Shown piece after piece: positions 48,884 to 56,203 of a stretch of 64,000 nt of DNA. Position numbers and translations under genes: made by a program. Position 1 is the stretch's first letter. Each line of letters starts with the position of its first letter. Origin of the DNA: Streptomyces sp. SolWspMP-5a-2 (GTDB lineage: Bacteria > Actinomycetota > Actinomycetes > Streptomycetales > Streptomycetaceae); contig NZ_FMCI01000044.1 in the NCBI RefSeq assembly GCF_900091845.1, forward strand, positions 62,001 through 126,000, given 5' to 3'. The notes under the pieces were generated by a model. The model worked only from the letters and a program-made list of their open reading frames with translations. It was not told where the DNA came from and ran no database searches.

Positions 48884-49392
48884 CAGCACGCCTCCAGCCG
48901 GAGGAACGCCTCGTCCAGTTGCCGTGCCGTATCCAGCGTCGGTACCTCGTCGGGCACGTCCGCTTCCTTTTCCTTCTTAGCGCGCAGGGCCTGCCGGTCC
49001 TCGGCGTCGGCCTGGCACTCGGGCGCGACGCACCACGGGTAGGCGCAGGCGGACTTGACGTTGCCGACCGGGGGGCGCCCGTTCTCCATGGCGTAGGCGA
49101 TGGGCCGGACCGACAGCTTCTGCCCCCGGTAGGTGATGACCGGCGCGCAGTCCTGCGTGCGCTCGCCGGTCCACACCATGTGGCCGCCGGGCAAGAGCAC
49201 GGTGTCGCGGGTGAACTTCTCCTGCGGGGTGAGGCGCGGGCGCGCGGGCGGGTACGCGTGCTCCGCGCGGATCCGGGCCGCGGTCGCCGTTCCGACGTGG
49301 AGCTGCCGCGCGATCTCCTCGTTGGTGCGCCCGTCACTGAGGGCGTGCAGGATCTGGGGTTCCTTGGGGTGGGGGCGTCGGTGCGACGTCAT
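48883..49392 (-). CDS. HTH plus HNH-like protein
   Basis: A 169-residue protein starting at ATG 49392 after GAGAGGTGA. The N-terminal 45 residues hold a LuxR-like helix-turn-helix (LSDGRTNEEIARQLHVGTATA). The C-terminal part (HMVWTGERTQDCAP, SVRPIAYAMENGRPPVGNV, CAYPWCVAPEC) follows the same HNH-like plan as the product of 45797-46261, again with incomplete catalytic residues. It may be a sequence-specific DNA-binding protein derived from a homing nuclease. Confidence 0.62.
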   Translation of the reverse strand: MTSHRRPHPKEPQILHALSDGRTNEEIARQLHVGTATAARIRAEHAYPPARPRLTPQEKFTRDTVLLPGGHMVWTGERTQDCAPVITYRGQKLSVRPIAYAMENGRPPVGNVKSACAYPWCVAPECQADAEDRQALRAKKEKEADVPDEVPTLDTARQLDEAFLRLEAC

Positions 49393-49397
49393 GGCGG

Positions 49398-49634
49398 TCA
49401 CCTCTCGCGTCGTGGACCGGGCAGGAACACCCGCGTGCGGGGGCGGGAGGCGGGGTGGCGGTGCACGGCGGCCTCCACCTCGGCGTCGCGGTCCGCGGCC
49501 GCTCCCGGCTCGTAGCCCCGGGCGCTCTCCTCGCCGCGCATGCCGCCTGCAGCGTCGCGGGCCAGAGCGTGCAGGGCCCTGCCAACACCGACAGCGAGGG
49601 CGGCCGAGGCGAGCGCTACGTAGAGCCAGGTCAC
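49398..49634 (-). CDS. Small membrane protein
   Basis: A 78-residue protein with GTG start 49634 overlapping the upstream stop as GTGA. One N-terminal membrane helix (TWLYVALASAALAVGVGRAL) is followed by a charged cytoplasmic tail (MRGEESARGYEPGAAADRDAEVEAAVHRH in part). Role unknown. Confidence 0.6.
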   Translation of the reverse strand: MTWLYVALASAALAVGVGRALHALARDAAGGMRGEESARGYEPGAAADRDAEVEAAVHRHPASRPRTRVFLPGPRRER

Positions 49635-49972
49635 CGACCACCACCGCCCTGGGGAACGGAGACGTGCCGATACCGGCGGCACCCGGCGCCGGAGTCGTCA
49701 GGCGCCAGACGCCCCGCGCACTGAAGGTCGGCCAGGTCGTTTCGGACCGTCCTCTCGGAGAGCCCCTTCCATCCCCAGCAGAGGTAGATCCGACGGACGC
49801 CGGAGAGGCTGACGGGGCGTCCGATCTTCGCGATCCAGGTGATGAGCCGGGCCTGTCGCTCTGCCGCGGAAGGCGTCCCCGGGCTGAGCCGCTCGGCGGC
49901 GGGTGCCTTTCGGGGGGCAGCGACCGTCCCGCTCAGTCTCAGTACGGCGAGGTCGGGAAAAATCTTGGCCAT
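49631..49972 (-). CDS. Winged-helix DNA-binding protein
   Basis: A 113-residue protein starting at ATG 49972. Residues 35-95 (AAERQARLITWIAKIG, SLSGVRRIYLCWGWKGLSE, RTVRNDLADLQCAGRLAPDD) form a clear winged helix with a recognition helix in RTVRNDLADL. It is a candidate early transcription regulator. Its ATG shares one base with the upstream stop. Confidence 0.65.
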   Translation of the reverse strand: MAKIFPDLAVLRLSGTVAAPRKAPAAERLSPGTPSAAERQARLITWIAKIGRPVSLSGVRRIYLCWGWKGLSERTVRNDLADLQCAGRLAPDDSGAGCRRYRHVSVPQGGGGR

Positions 49973-50271
49973 CAGCGTGGTCCCTTCCCGCGCACGGGGA
50001 TTGCGCGGAGTTCGGCACGGGCGTGCCCGATCGCCGCGCAGCGCCCGTCGCAGTACCAGTGAGTTCGTGCGCCGTCCCTGCTGCCCGTGACGCGGACCAT
50101 GCCTTCGGCCGGGGCAGCGCCGATTGCGGGTGTCGCGCACAGCGGGTTCGCGCAGGGGGCAATGACGGTGGTGTGGGCGTCAGGGCGGCCCGGGCCGACG
50201 AGCCCCTGGGTGAAAGCCCGGTGGGCCGCCTGCTGGCCCGGGCTGCCCTCGCCGAGGCTCGGGCGGCTCAC
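49972..50271 (-). CDS. Small zinc-type protein
   Basis: A 99-residue protein with GTG start 50271. ANPLCATPAIGAAPAEGMVRV and HWYCDGRCAAIGHARAELRA give a split Cys set (C-x5-C, C-x3-C, H) resembling a small treble-clef finger. It is coupled on both sides. The function is unknown. Confidence 0.6.
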   Translation of the reverse strand: MSRPSLGEGSPGQQAAHRAFTQGLVGPGRPDAHTTVIAPCANPLCATPAIGAAPAEGMVRVTGSRDGARTHWYCDGRCAAIGHARAELRAIPVRGKGPR

Positions 50272-50654
50272 GCGGCCTCACCCTTCTCGGCGAGCAGGCG
50301 CCCGAGCGTGACCATGCCGTCCACTGGGTCAACCTGGGTGCGCGCGCACTTCGCGCAGGCCCTCACCAGCTCGAAGTAGACGCAGCCGCCCTGGCTGTGG
50401 TCGACGCGGTACTGGAGGCGGTCGTCGTCCTCGAGGAGGGCGGTCGCCTGCTCCACGGACTCCGGGAGCCGGGAGCTCGGCGTGTAGCTCCAGGTGAGCG
50501 TCGCGGCGGGCGCGCCAAGTACGTCTTCGGCGTGCTCGGCGGCGGCCTGGACGAACTCGTCGCGGGTACGGGCGAACTCGGCGGCGTCCCAGTCGGGTGT
50601 CCGGGCCTCGTGGGCGTACCAGGCAGCGCGCGCGGCCTCGACGATCCCGGTCAT
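50268..50654 (-). CDS. Hypothetical protein
   Basis: A 128-residue protein starting at ATG 50654. Helical first half (VEAARAAWYAHEARTPDWD, FVQAAAEHAEDVLG), then strands with a CVYFELVRACAKCARTQVD segment that may bind a metal. It overlaps both neighbours by four bases. The family is not recognised. Confidence 0.6.
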   Translation of the reverse strand: MTGIVEAARAAWYAHEARTPDWDAAEFARTRDEFVQAAAEHAEDVLGAPAATLTWSYTPSSRLPESVEQATALLEDDDRLQYRVDHSQGGCVYFELVRACAKCARTQVDPVDGMVTLGRLLAEKGEAA

Positions 50655-51256
50655 ACCTTCACCTCGACCCTCTGGGGCTTGTACTGGGCGTCGACCCAGG
50701 AAGCGGCCTGGTCGAGCGAGGCCATGAGGTTGCGGGCCCGGGCCCAGCGCATCTCTCCGTCGAGGTGCTGGCCCTTCGGGTCCGCGACGGCGCGCGCCTG
50801 CCAGGGGCTCGTCTGCAGGGGGTCCCAGTGCCGTGTGATGGTCCCGGCGACGTCCTCCACGCAGACGGGCGGCGTGGGCGTCCGCGTGACGAACCACTCC
50901 CGCGGCTCGGACCGCATCCCCGGCAGCGTGAGCTCGCCGGGCCACAGCCACACGTCGAGGTGTCGCCGGGCCGGGTGGCCGTAGCCGTACTGAGCGGTGG
51001 TGGTGGTCTGGGTCCCGACGTTCTCGCTGGTGAAAACGTGGACGGCGCCGCATCCCCGGCACACGAACCGGATGGTGGTGCGCGGGAAGCGGGTCGCGTG
51101 GGTGCACTCCTCGCTCTCGCACCCGTGGGGCGCGTCGGAGAGGCGGCCGCGGCGCCCGAGGTCGAACCGCAGGCCCTCCTCCCACAGCCGTTCCTCGCAG
51201 GGCTCGTTGTGGGCGAGTCGTGTCCACCCCAGGTAGAGGTCCCGGACGATGTTCAT
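50651..51256 (-). CDS. Hypothetical actinophage-type protein
   Basis: A 201-residue protein starting at ATG 51256. Features include CESEECTHATRFPRTTIRFV with CRGCGAVHVF (zinc site, residues 46-75) and a beta-rich domain (LDVWLWPGELTLPG, REWFVTRT). The C-terminal helix is acidic. The same layout is familiar in Streptomyces phage early regions, without an assigned function. Confidence 0.62.
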   Translation of the reverse strand: MNIVRDLYLGWTRLAHNEPCEERLWEEGLRFDLGRRGRLSDAPHGCESEECTHATRFPRTTIRFVCRGCGAVHVFTSENVGTQTTTTAQYGYGHPARRHLDVWLWPGELTLPGMRSEPREWFVTRTPTPPVCVEDVAGTITRHWDPLQTSPWQARAVADPKGQHLDGEMRWARARNLMASLDQAASWVDAQYKPQRVEVKV

Positions 51257-52242
51257 TCCTCACCGCCAGCGGGCGCGGCCGGCTGCTCGGCGGCCGGTGC
51301 CGTCCGGGCCGCGTCGACGGGGGTCAGGTGGCCGTGCGCCACCACGATCGAGGTCAGGGGGTACAGCGCGCTGGCGCCGCCGCGCACCGTGAGGAGGGGC
51401 ATGCCGTTCTCCTGGCGCTGGCCGAGGTAGAGCCAGGTGATGCCGCGGCTGTCGAGCTGTCCTCGGGAGAGGTCGTACATCCGGCCCCAGAGGAAGTACG
51501 GTTCGCCAGCGGCCAGTTCGGCGTCCCGCAGCAGGCGTGGGACGTCGTGCGCGACGAGCCGGGTCTCCACGCCGTCGATCGAGCCGAGAGCCATCTGGGC
51601 GTACCCGGCGGTCCAGGTCCGCAGTTCGAGCGGTGCCCCGATCGCCGTCAGCCAGTACGTCCAGTCGTCCAGCGAGGCGGCCCTGATGGCGACTCCGACG
51701 CGCTCGCGGTCCGGACTGATCTCCGTTACTCCGGCCTGCTCGCCGTGCTGCTCTCGGAGGCGGCTGGCCAGGGTGACCGCGCGCGCCTGCGCGGCCGTCC
51801 AGGCGGCGGGCCGGTCCACCGGCGTCGCTGCGACCGGGGTGATCGGGACGGCGGTGAAGGGCGGGCGGGGGCGGCCGATCTGGACGACCCGTGCGCCGCG
51901 GACCGGCGATGTGTCCGGCGAGGGGCTGGGGAACGCGTGCTGCGACTCGGGCTCGCCGTCGTCGCAGAGCAGCCTCTTGCGCTGTAGCGCGGTGACGACT
52001 CGGACGGCCGCATCGCGGGGGTAGCCGCAGTCGTCGATGATCGTGTCGACTGCGAGCTGGAACGTCGGGGGCAGGTTCTTCCGTGCCTCGACGTGGGTGC
52101 GCAGTTGCTCGAGGGCGATGGCGCCGCCGGGGCCGACGATTCGGCCCTGGGCCTCAAGGTCGGCGACGAAAGCGGCGGCCAAGGCGCCCAGGCGCTCGCG
52201 GAGTTCCTGCTCGATCAGGGCAGAGGAGGGAATGTTCGTCAC
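51253..52242 (-). CDS. Hypothetical protein downstream of the sigma factor
   Basis: A 329-residue protein with GTG start 52242 overlapping the sigma-factor stop as GTGA. Helical N-terminal 100 residues (SALIEQELRERLGALAAAF, FQLAVDTIIDDCGYPRDAAVRVV), a Pro-rich linker, then two alpha/beta stretches (WTYWLTAIGAPLELRTWTAG, ITWLYLGQRQENGMPLLTV). I tentatively place it near the BN159_2729-type proteins of Streptomyces elements. Role unknown; its coupling to the sigma factor suggests a regulatory partner. Confidence 0.62.
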   Translation of the reverse strand: MTNIPSSALIEQELRERLGALAAAFVADLEAQGRIVGPGGAIALEQLRTHVEARKNLPPTFQLAVDTIIDDCGYPRDAAVRVVTALQRKRLLCDDGEPESQHAFPSPSPDTSPVRGARVVQIGRPRPPFTAVPITPVAATPVDRPAAWTAAQARAVTLASRLREQHGEQAGVTEISPDRERVGVAIRAASLDDWTYWLTAIGAPLELRTWTAGYAQMALGSIDGVETRLVAHDVPRLLRDAELAAGEPYFLWGRMYDLSRGQLDSRGITWLYLGQRQENGMPLLTVRGGASALYPLTSIVVAHGHLTPVDAARTAPAAEQPAAPAGGEE

Positions 52243-52847
52243 GCCGCCTCCAAGTACGCGTTGCGGAGCTGGTGGTTGTGCTGGAGGGTGCGCAGCGCCC
52301 GGTACACGCAGGTCTTCACGGCACCCGGGGTCATCCCCAGCAGGGATGCGGTCTCACCGACCGACATCTCGTTGAGGTAGCGGCAGATGAGCACCTGCCG
52401 CTGGGTCTGCGTGAGGTGGGTCAGCGCAGTCCGCAAGGCCGTCGACGTCTCGGCGGCCATGAGCCCGTGGTCGAGCGGCGGGGTGTCGGCCCAGAGCGAA
52501 TCCAGGTCCCGCATGTCGGCGACGAACCGGAGCTTCTGGGTGGGCCAGGCCTTGAAGTGGTCGGCGATGATCCTTCGGGCGATCGTGTAGAACCAGGACA
52601 GGATCGACTTGCCGGTCCACGTGAAGGTGTGCAGGCGCCGGAGTCCTCGCACGAACGTCTCGGCGGTGATGTCCCCGGCCCTCTGCCAGTTCTCACCGAG
52701 CAGGCGCTTGGCGAAGGCGGTGACCGCAGCGTGGTGCATCCGGTACAGCTCGCCGTACGCGTCCGCGTCGCCTTGCTGCGCCCGGGCGACAAGGGCCGGT
52801 TCTCTCGTGTCGTCGCACGGTGGCGCGACGTTAGCCTCAGTGATCAA
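52239..52847 (-). CDS. ECF-type RNA polymerase sigma factor
   Basis: A 202-residue protein with TTG start 52847 eight bases after GGAG. Region 2 spans about residues 20-95 (ALVARAQQGDADAYGELYRM, TAETFVRGLRRL, SWFYTIARRIIADHF) and region 4 about 135-190 (LTQTQRQVLICRYLNEMSVG, TPGAVKTCVYRALRTL). No anti-sigma gene is adjacent. Heading the long leftward operon, it could direct host polymerase to phage promoters or allow host signals to trigger the element. Target promoters are unknown. Confidence 0.88.
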   Translation of the reverse strand: MITEANVAPPCDDTREPALVARAQQGDADAYGELYRMHHAAVTAFAKRLLGENWQRAGDITAETFVRGLRRLHTFTWTGKSILSWFYTIARRIIADHFKAWPTQKLRFVADMRDLDSLWADTPPLDHGLMAAETSTALRTALTHLTQTQRQVLICRYLNEMSVGETASLLGMTPGAVKTCVYRALRTLQHNHQLRNAYLEAA

Positions 52848-52940
52848 GGCCTACTCCTGTTCATGAGCAGATGAACTGTGGGCTGGGACGAATCGGGCTG
52901 CTCCGATGGCCATGGCCCGGCCGCGGGGCAGCCCTCGTTC

Positions 52941-53225
52941 TCAGGCGGAGGTGCGCTGCCGCCGGGCTGCGGGGCGCTTGCGCTGGTGCGGAGCGCCGTC
53001 GGCTTCCGCGCCGGGCACGGTCGGGACTTCCAGAAGGATCGACTCAATCCGGGCTCCGAGGAGCCGTGCGATCCGCCAGACCGTCGGCAGGCTCGGCTCG
53101 TTGCCGTTGGCCAGCCGGTAGAGCGTCGGTTCGCTGAGACCGGTCTGCACGGCAAGGTCAGGAATGGTCTCGATGCCCTTTGACCTGGCCCTCTTCAAGA
53201 CCTTGTCCATGTCGACGCAGAGCAT
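52941..53225 (-). CDS. XRE-family repressor (leftward)
   Basis: A 94-residue protein starting at ATG 53225; ATG 53210 is an alternative. Residues 10-65 are a typical HTH_3 domain (IPDLAVQTGLSEPTLYRLAN, LPTVWRIARLLG). A basic tail follows. It is transcribed leftward from the regulatory hinge and opposes the XRE gene at 53465, like the cro/cI pair of temperate phages. Which of the two maintains lysogeny cannot be decided from sequence. Confidence 0.82.
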   Translation of the reverse strand: MLCVDMDKVLKRARSKGIETIPDLAVQTGLSEPTLYRLANGNEPSLPTVWRIARLLGARIESILLEVPTVPGAEADGAPHQRKRPAARRQRTSA

Positions 53226-53245
53226 TTCAGGGGTCCCCCTCCGGG

Positions 53246-53440
53246 ACTCTCACGCATGCAACTAACTTGCATGGATGAGAGTCAAGCAACTAACTCACGC
53301 GTACGCAAGTTGCATCGCCACATTGCCTGGAGATTTTTTCGGGGCACGCATCCGGACATGCGGGCAGCCCCTGCCTGCGCAAACGAAAAACCAGCCACTG
53401 ACCTGCGAACTCTCACGCGTGAGAGTGCAGTGCAAGTTGC
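53246..53440. promoter_or_regulatory. Operator array between divergent XRE genes
   Basis: Two motif families recur in the 239-base gap. Family A: ACTCTCA (53246) with TGAGAGT (53276), and the perfect 18-mer ACTCTCACGCGTGAGAGT at 53409-53426. Family B: CATGCAA/TTGCATG with a 5-base spacer at 53255-53273 nested inside the first A pair, GCAACT/AGTTGC at 53286/53308, and GCAAGTTGC at 53305 and 53432. A TTGACT -35 for the leftward gene (53285-53280) lies between sites. The rightward -10 TACTCT (53453-53458) would give a leaderless transcript at ATG 53465. Confidence 0.8.
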
Positions 53441-53464
53441 GCACGTGCGCGCTACTCTCGCGAA

Positions 53465-53965
53465 ATGCGGAGTATGGAAGATCCCCCCACCGGCGCCATC
53501 GGCGCCGTCGGCGGCCCAGCCGCCCGCGAGGAACGGCAGGCCCTCGCACGCCGCGTTGGCGACTACCTCACCCACGCCGCCAGCGCGGCGGGCTTCGACG
53601 TCCGGCAGAGGGCCGGCGGCCGAGCGCAACTTGCGGGGAAGCTGGGCGTCAGCATCACGACGGTCAGCCGCACCCTGGAGGGCAAAACCCTCCCTCTCCC
53701 TTCACAGCTCACAACCTGGGCATCGGTGCTCGGGCTGGATCACCAGCAGCTCCTGCGAGAATCCGGCCTCATTCCACCCGAACCGGGCGCGGAGCGATCA
53801 ACGAGAGCGGTAGCCTCAACGCCACCCACCCCGGACGAGGCGATGGACGCCTGGGGGATCACTGATCCCAAAATTCGCACCATGCTCTCCGGGAGCATTG
53901 AGCAGGCACGCGGCCTACAGCGACAGGTCGACGACGCCGACCGGGGGGCCACAGCAAGGGGGTAA
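53465..53965 (+). CDS. XRE-family regulator (rightward, leaderless)
   Basis: A 166-residue protein at ATG 53465; an internal ATG at 53474 is possible. Residues 40-105 hold the HTH (GRAQLAGKLGVSITTVSRTL, LPSQLTTWASVLGLDHQQLL). A TACTCT -10 box ends seven bases before the start, and there is no ribosome-binding site, which suggests a leaderless mRNA as known for several phage repressors. The C-terminal 60 residues may dimerise. It overlaps the next gene as TAATG. Confidence 0.82.
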   Translation: MRSMEDPPTGAIGAVGGPAAREERQALARRVGDYLTHAASAAGFDVRQRAGGRAQLAGKLGVSITTVSRTLEGKTLPLPSQLTTWASVLGLDHQQLLRESGLIPPEPGAERSTRAVASTPPTPDEAMDAWGITDPKIRTMLSGSIEQARGLQRQVDDADRGATARG

Positions 53966-54567
53966 TGATCGTGGGCTACAGACTGGCCGGGAGCTCCGTG
54001 CTCACCTGCACGGCCGGGGGGATCCTGATCGCCGACGGAGTCTTCACGCACACGTGGGAGACCGCGGCCATCGGAACCGGATTACTCGCCGTCGGCGCCA
54101 CGGCCATGCTCGCTGCCGTCGTCCAGCACGCGCTCGCCCGGTTCGCGCAGCGCAACCGTAGGGAACTCGGCGAGGTCGCCGACCAGCGCCGTGAACTCGA
54201 GCTGGAGATGCAGCGCCGCGAGAGCGCCGTCGCGGGCCGCGAGCAGGCACTGAAGCGGTCACAGGTGACGCTCCGGCTCTTGATGGGCAGTCGCGACTAC
54301 GCGCTCGACGAGGCACGGGAGGAGAACCGCCGGCTGCGGGAGCAGGTGGCGAGTCTGCAGGCGGAGATGGACGAGGTGAACGACGAGCGCAACCGGCTCA
54401 TCGCCCAGGAGCTGACGATGGCCTCCGAACAGTTCACCGGGCGCGCCTACGGCAGCCTGCAGGCTGTGGCGGGCGGCGCCACCACAGCAGCGTGTGAGAG
54501 CGAGCAGGCTGGGCCGTCGGCCGAAGTGGCCGTTCTGTTCGCCCATCATGGCCGTGAGCACAGGTGA
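53965..54567 (+). CDS. Membrane-anchored coiled-coil protein co-transcribed with the regulator
   Basis: A 200-residue protein starting at ATG 53965. Two N-terminal membrane helices (SVLTCTAGGILIADGVF, AAIGTGLLAVGATAMLAAVV) are followed by an 80-residue coiled-coil (REENRRLREQVASLQAEMDE and flanks). It is translated together with the rightward XRE regulator. Expression in the lysogen and membrane anchoring fit a superinfection-exclusion or signal-sensing role, but this is inference. It is the last element gene before the chromosome. Confidence 0.7.
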   Translation: MIVGYRLAGSSVLTCTAGGILIADGVFTHTWETAAIGTGLLAVGATAMLAAVVQHALARFAQRNRRELGEVADQRRELELEMQRRESAVAGREQALKRSQVTLRLLMGSRDYALDEAREENRRLREQVASLQAEMDEVNDERNRLIAQELTMASEQFTGRAYGSLQAVAGGATTAACESEQAGPSAEVAVLFAHHGREHR

Positions 54568-54596
54568 ATCGATCCGCCAACATCGTCGGCAGCAGT

Positions 54597-54628
54597 GGCC
54601 TGGAGACCGTTCGTCGGGCCTCCAGGCC
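54597..54628 (+). terminator. First of two tandem hairpins ending the rightward unit
   Basis: GGCCTGGAG at 54597-54605 pairs perfectly with 54620-54628, starting 30 bases after the coiled-coil gene. No T-tract follows. Confidence 0.72.
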
Positions 54629-54631
54629 GTC

Positions 54632-54660
54632 GCCTTGAGGACGGTTGCCGCCCTCAAGGC
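54632..54660 (+). terminator. Second tandem hairpin, chromosomal side
   Basis: GCCTTGAGG at 54632-54640 pairs perfectly with 54652-54660. With the preceding hairpin it should insulate purB from the element. The 193-base gap 54568-54760 otherwise holds only the purB promoter and an ACTCTCAC half-site (54670-54677). The right attachment site should lie in this stretch but cannot be defined without the left end. Confidence 0.72.
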
Positions 54661-54724
54661 ATCTCACGAACTCTCACAGGCCCCCGGGACCGGAGGGTGC
54701 AGACCGAGGATTGAACGGGCACGT

Positions 54725-54752
54725 TTGGGCACGTGAGGACATGACCTAGACT
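54725..54752 (+). promoter_or_regulatory. Predicted purB promoter, leaderless
   Basis: TTGGGC at 54725-54730 and TAGACT at 54747-54752 are 16 bases apart and fit an HrdB-type promoter. A start site about seven bases after the -10 box falls at the GTG start 54761, so the mRNA is probably leaderless. A GGGCACGT direct repeat (54717 and 54727) overlaps the -35 box. Confidence 0.6.
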
Positions 54753-54760
54753 CCGTCCAC

Positions 54761-56203
54761 GTGACTTCTGCGCCCGCCAAGCCCCGCATCCCGAACGTCC
54801 TCGCCGGACGCTACGCCTCCGCCGAGCTCGCCACGCTCTGGTCGCCCGAGCAGAAGGTGAGGCTGGAGCGGCAGCTCTGGCTCGCCGTGCTGCGCGCCCA
54901 GAAGGACCTGGGCATCGAGGTGCCGGACGCGGCGATCGCCGACTACGAGCGCGTCCTGGACACCGTCGACCTGGCGTCCATCGCGGAGCGCGAGAAGGTC
55001 ACCCGGCACGACGTGAAGGCGCGGATCGAGGAGTTCAACGACCTCGCCGGGCACGAGCACGTCCACAAGGGCATGACCTCGCGCGACCTCACCGAGAACG
55101 TCGAACAGCTCCAGGTCCGGCTCTCGCTCGAATTGGTGCGCGACCGCGCGGTGGCCGTCCTGGTGCGCCTGGGCAGGCTCGCGGGCGAGTACGGCGAGCT
55201 GGTCATGGCCGGACGCTCGCACAACGTCGCCGCGCAGGCCACCACCCTCGGCAAGCGCTTCGCGACCGCCGCCGACGAACTCCTCGTCGCCCACGCGCGC
55301 GTGGAGGAGCTGCTCGGCCGCTACCCGCTGCGCGGCATCAAGGGTCCGGTGGGCACCGCCCAGGACATGCTGGACCTGCTCGGCGGGGACGCGGCGAAGC
55401 TCGCCGACCTGGAGGACCGGATCGCCGGGCACCTGGGCTTCTCGCAGGCGTTCACCTCGGTCGGCCAGGTGTACCCGCGCTCGCTCGACTACGAGGTCGT
55501 CACCGCGCTGGTGCAGGTCGCGGCGGCGCCGTCCTCGCTGGCGAAGACGATCCGGCTGATGGCCGGGCACGAGCTGGTCACCGAGGGCTTCAAGCCCGGC
55601 CAGGTCGGCTCCTCGGCGATGCCGCACAAGATGAACACCCGCTCCTGCGAGCGCGTCAACGGCCTGACGGTGATCCTGCGCGGCTACGCGTCGATGACCG
55701 GCGAGCTGGCGGGCGACCAGTGGAACGAGGGCGACGTGTCCTGCTCGGTGGTGCGCCGGGTCGCGCTGCCGGACGCGTTCTTCGCCCTCGACGGCCTCCT
55801 GGAGACGTTCCTGACGGTCCTCGACGAGTTCGGCGCCTTCCCCGCCGTCGTCGCCCGCGAACTCGACCGCTACCTGCCGTTCCTGGCGACCACCAAGGTC
55901 CTCATGGGCGCGGTGCGGGCCGGGGTCGGCCGCGAGGTCGCGCACGAGGCCATCAAGGAGAACGCCGTCGCGACCGCGCTGGCCATGCGCGAGCAGGGCG
56001 CCGAGCGCAACGAACTCCTCGACAGGCTGGCCGCCGACGAGCGCATCCCGCTCGACCGCGCCCAGCTCGACGCGCTGATGGCCGACAAGCTGTCCTTCAC
56101 CGGCGCCGCCGCCGACCAGGTCGGCGTGGTCGTCGCGCGGATCGCGGAGATCGCCGAGCGGCACCCGCAGGCCGCCGGGTACACCCCCGGGGCGATCCTC
56201 TGA
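54761..56203 (+). CDS. purB: Adenylosuccinate lyase
   Basis: A 480-residue fumarase-superfamily enzyme acting twice in purine synthesis: it splits SAICAR to AICAR and adenylosuccinate to AMP, releasing fumarate. The signature SSAMPHKMN is near residue 285, and GRSHNVAAQATTLGKRF (about 150) and KGPVGTAQDML (about 200) hold the other catalytic His/Ser regions. The length is normal. The GTG start coincides with the predicted transcription start. It is a core chromosomal gene and marks the host side of the element boundary. Confidence 0.96.
   Translation: MTSAPAKPRIPNVLAGRYASAELATLWSPEQKVRLERQLWLAVLRAQKDLGIEVPDAAIADYERVLDTVDLASIAEREKVTRHDVKARIEEFNDLAGHEHVHKGMTSRDLTENVEQLQVRLSLELVRDRAVAVLVRLGRLAGEYGELVMAGRSHNVAAQATTLGKRFATAADELLVAHARVEELLGRYPLRGIKGPVGTAQDMLDLLGGDAAKLADLEDRIAGHLGFSQAFTSVGQVYPRSLDYEVVTALVQVAAAPSSLAKTIRLMAGHELVTEGFKPGQVGSSAMPHKMNTRSCERVNGLTVILRGYASMTGELAGDQWNEGDVSCSVVRRVALPDAFFALDGLLETFLTVLDEFGAFPAVVARELDRYLPFLATTKVLMGAVRAGVGREVAHEAIKENAVATALAMREQGAERNELLDRLAADERIPLDRAQLDALMADKLSFTGAAADQVGVVVARIAEIAERHPQAAGYTPGAIL

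Noticed and set aside
1-54600. CRISPR array
   Set aside because: No regularly spaced identical repeats of 24-37 bases are visible. The closest patterns are the 42-bp coding tandem at 27025 and the short GGTAGA array.
54568-54760. tRNA gene or obvious att core next to purB
   Set aside because: I looked for a cloverleaf and a T-loop sequence and found none. Without the left end no duplicated core can be identified.
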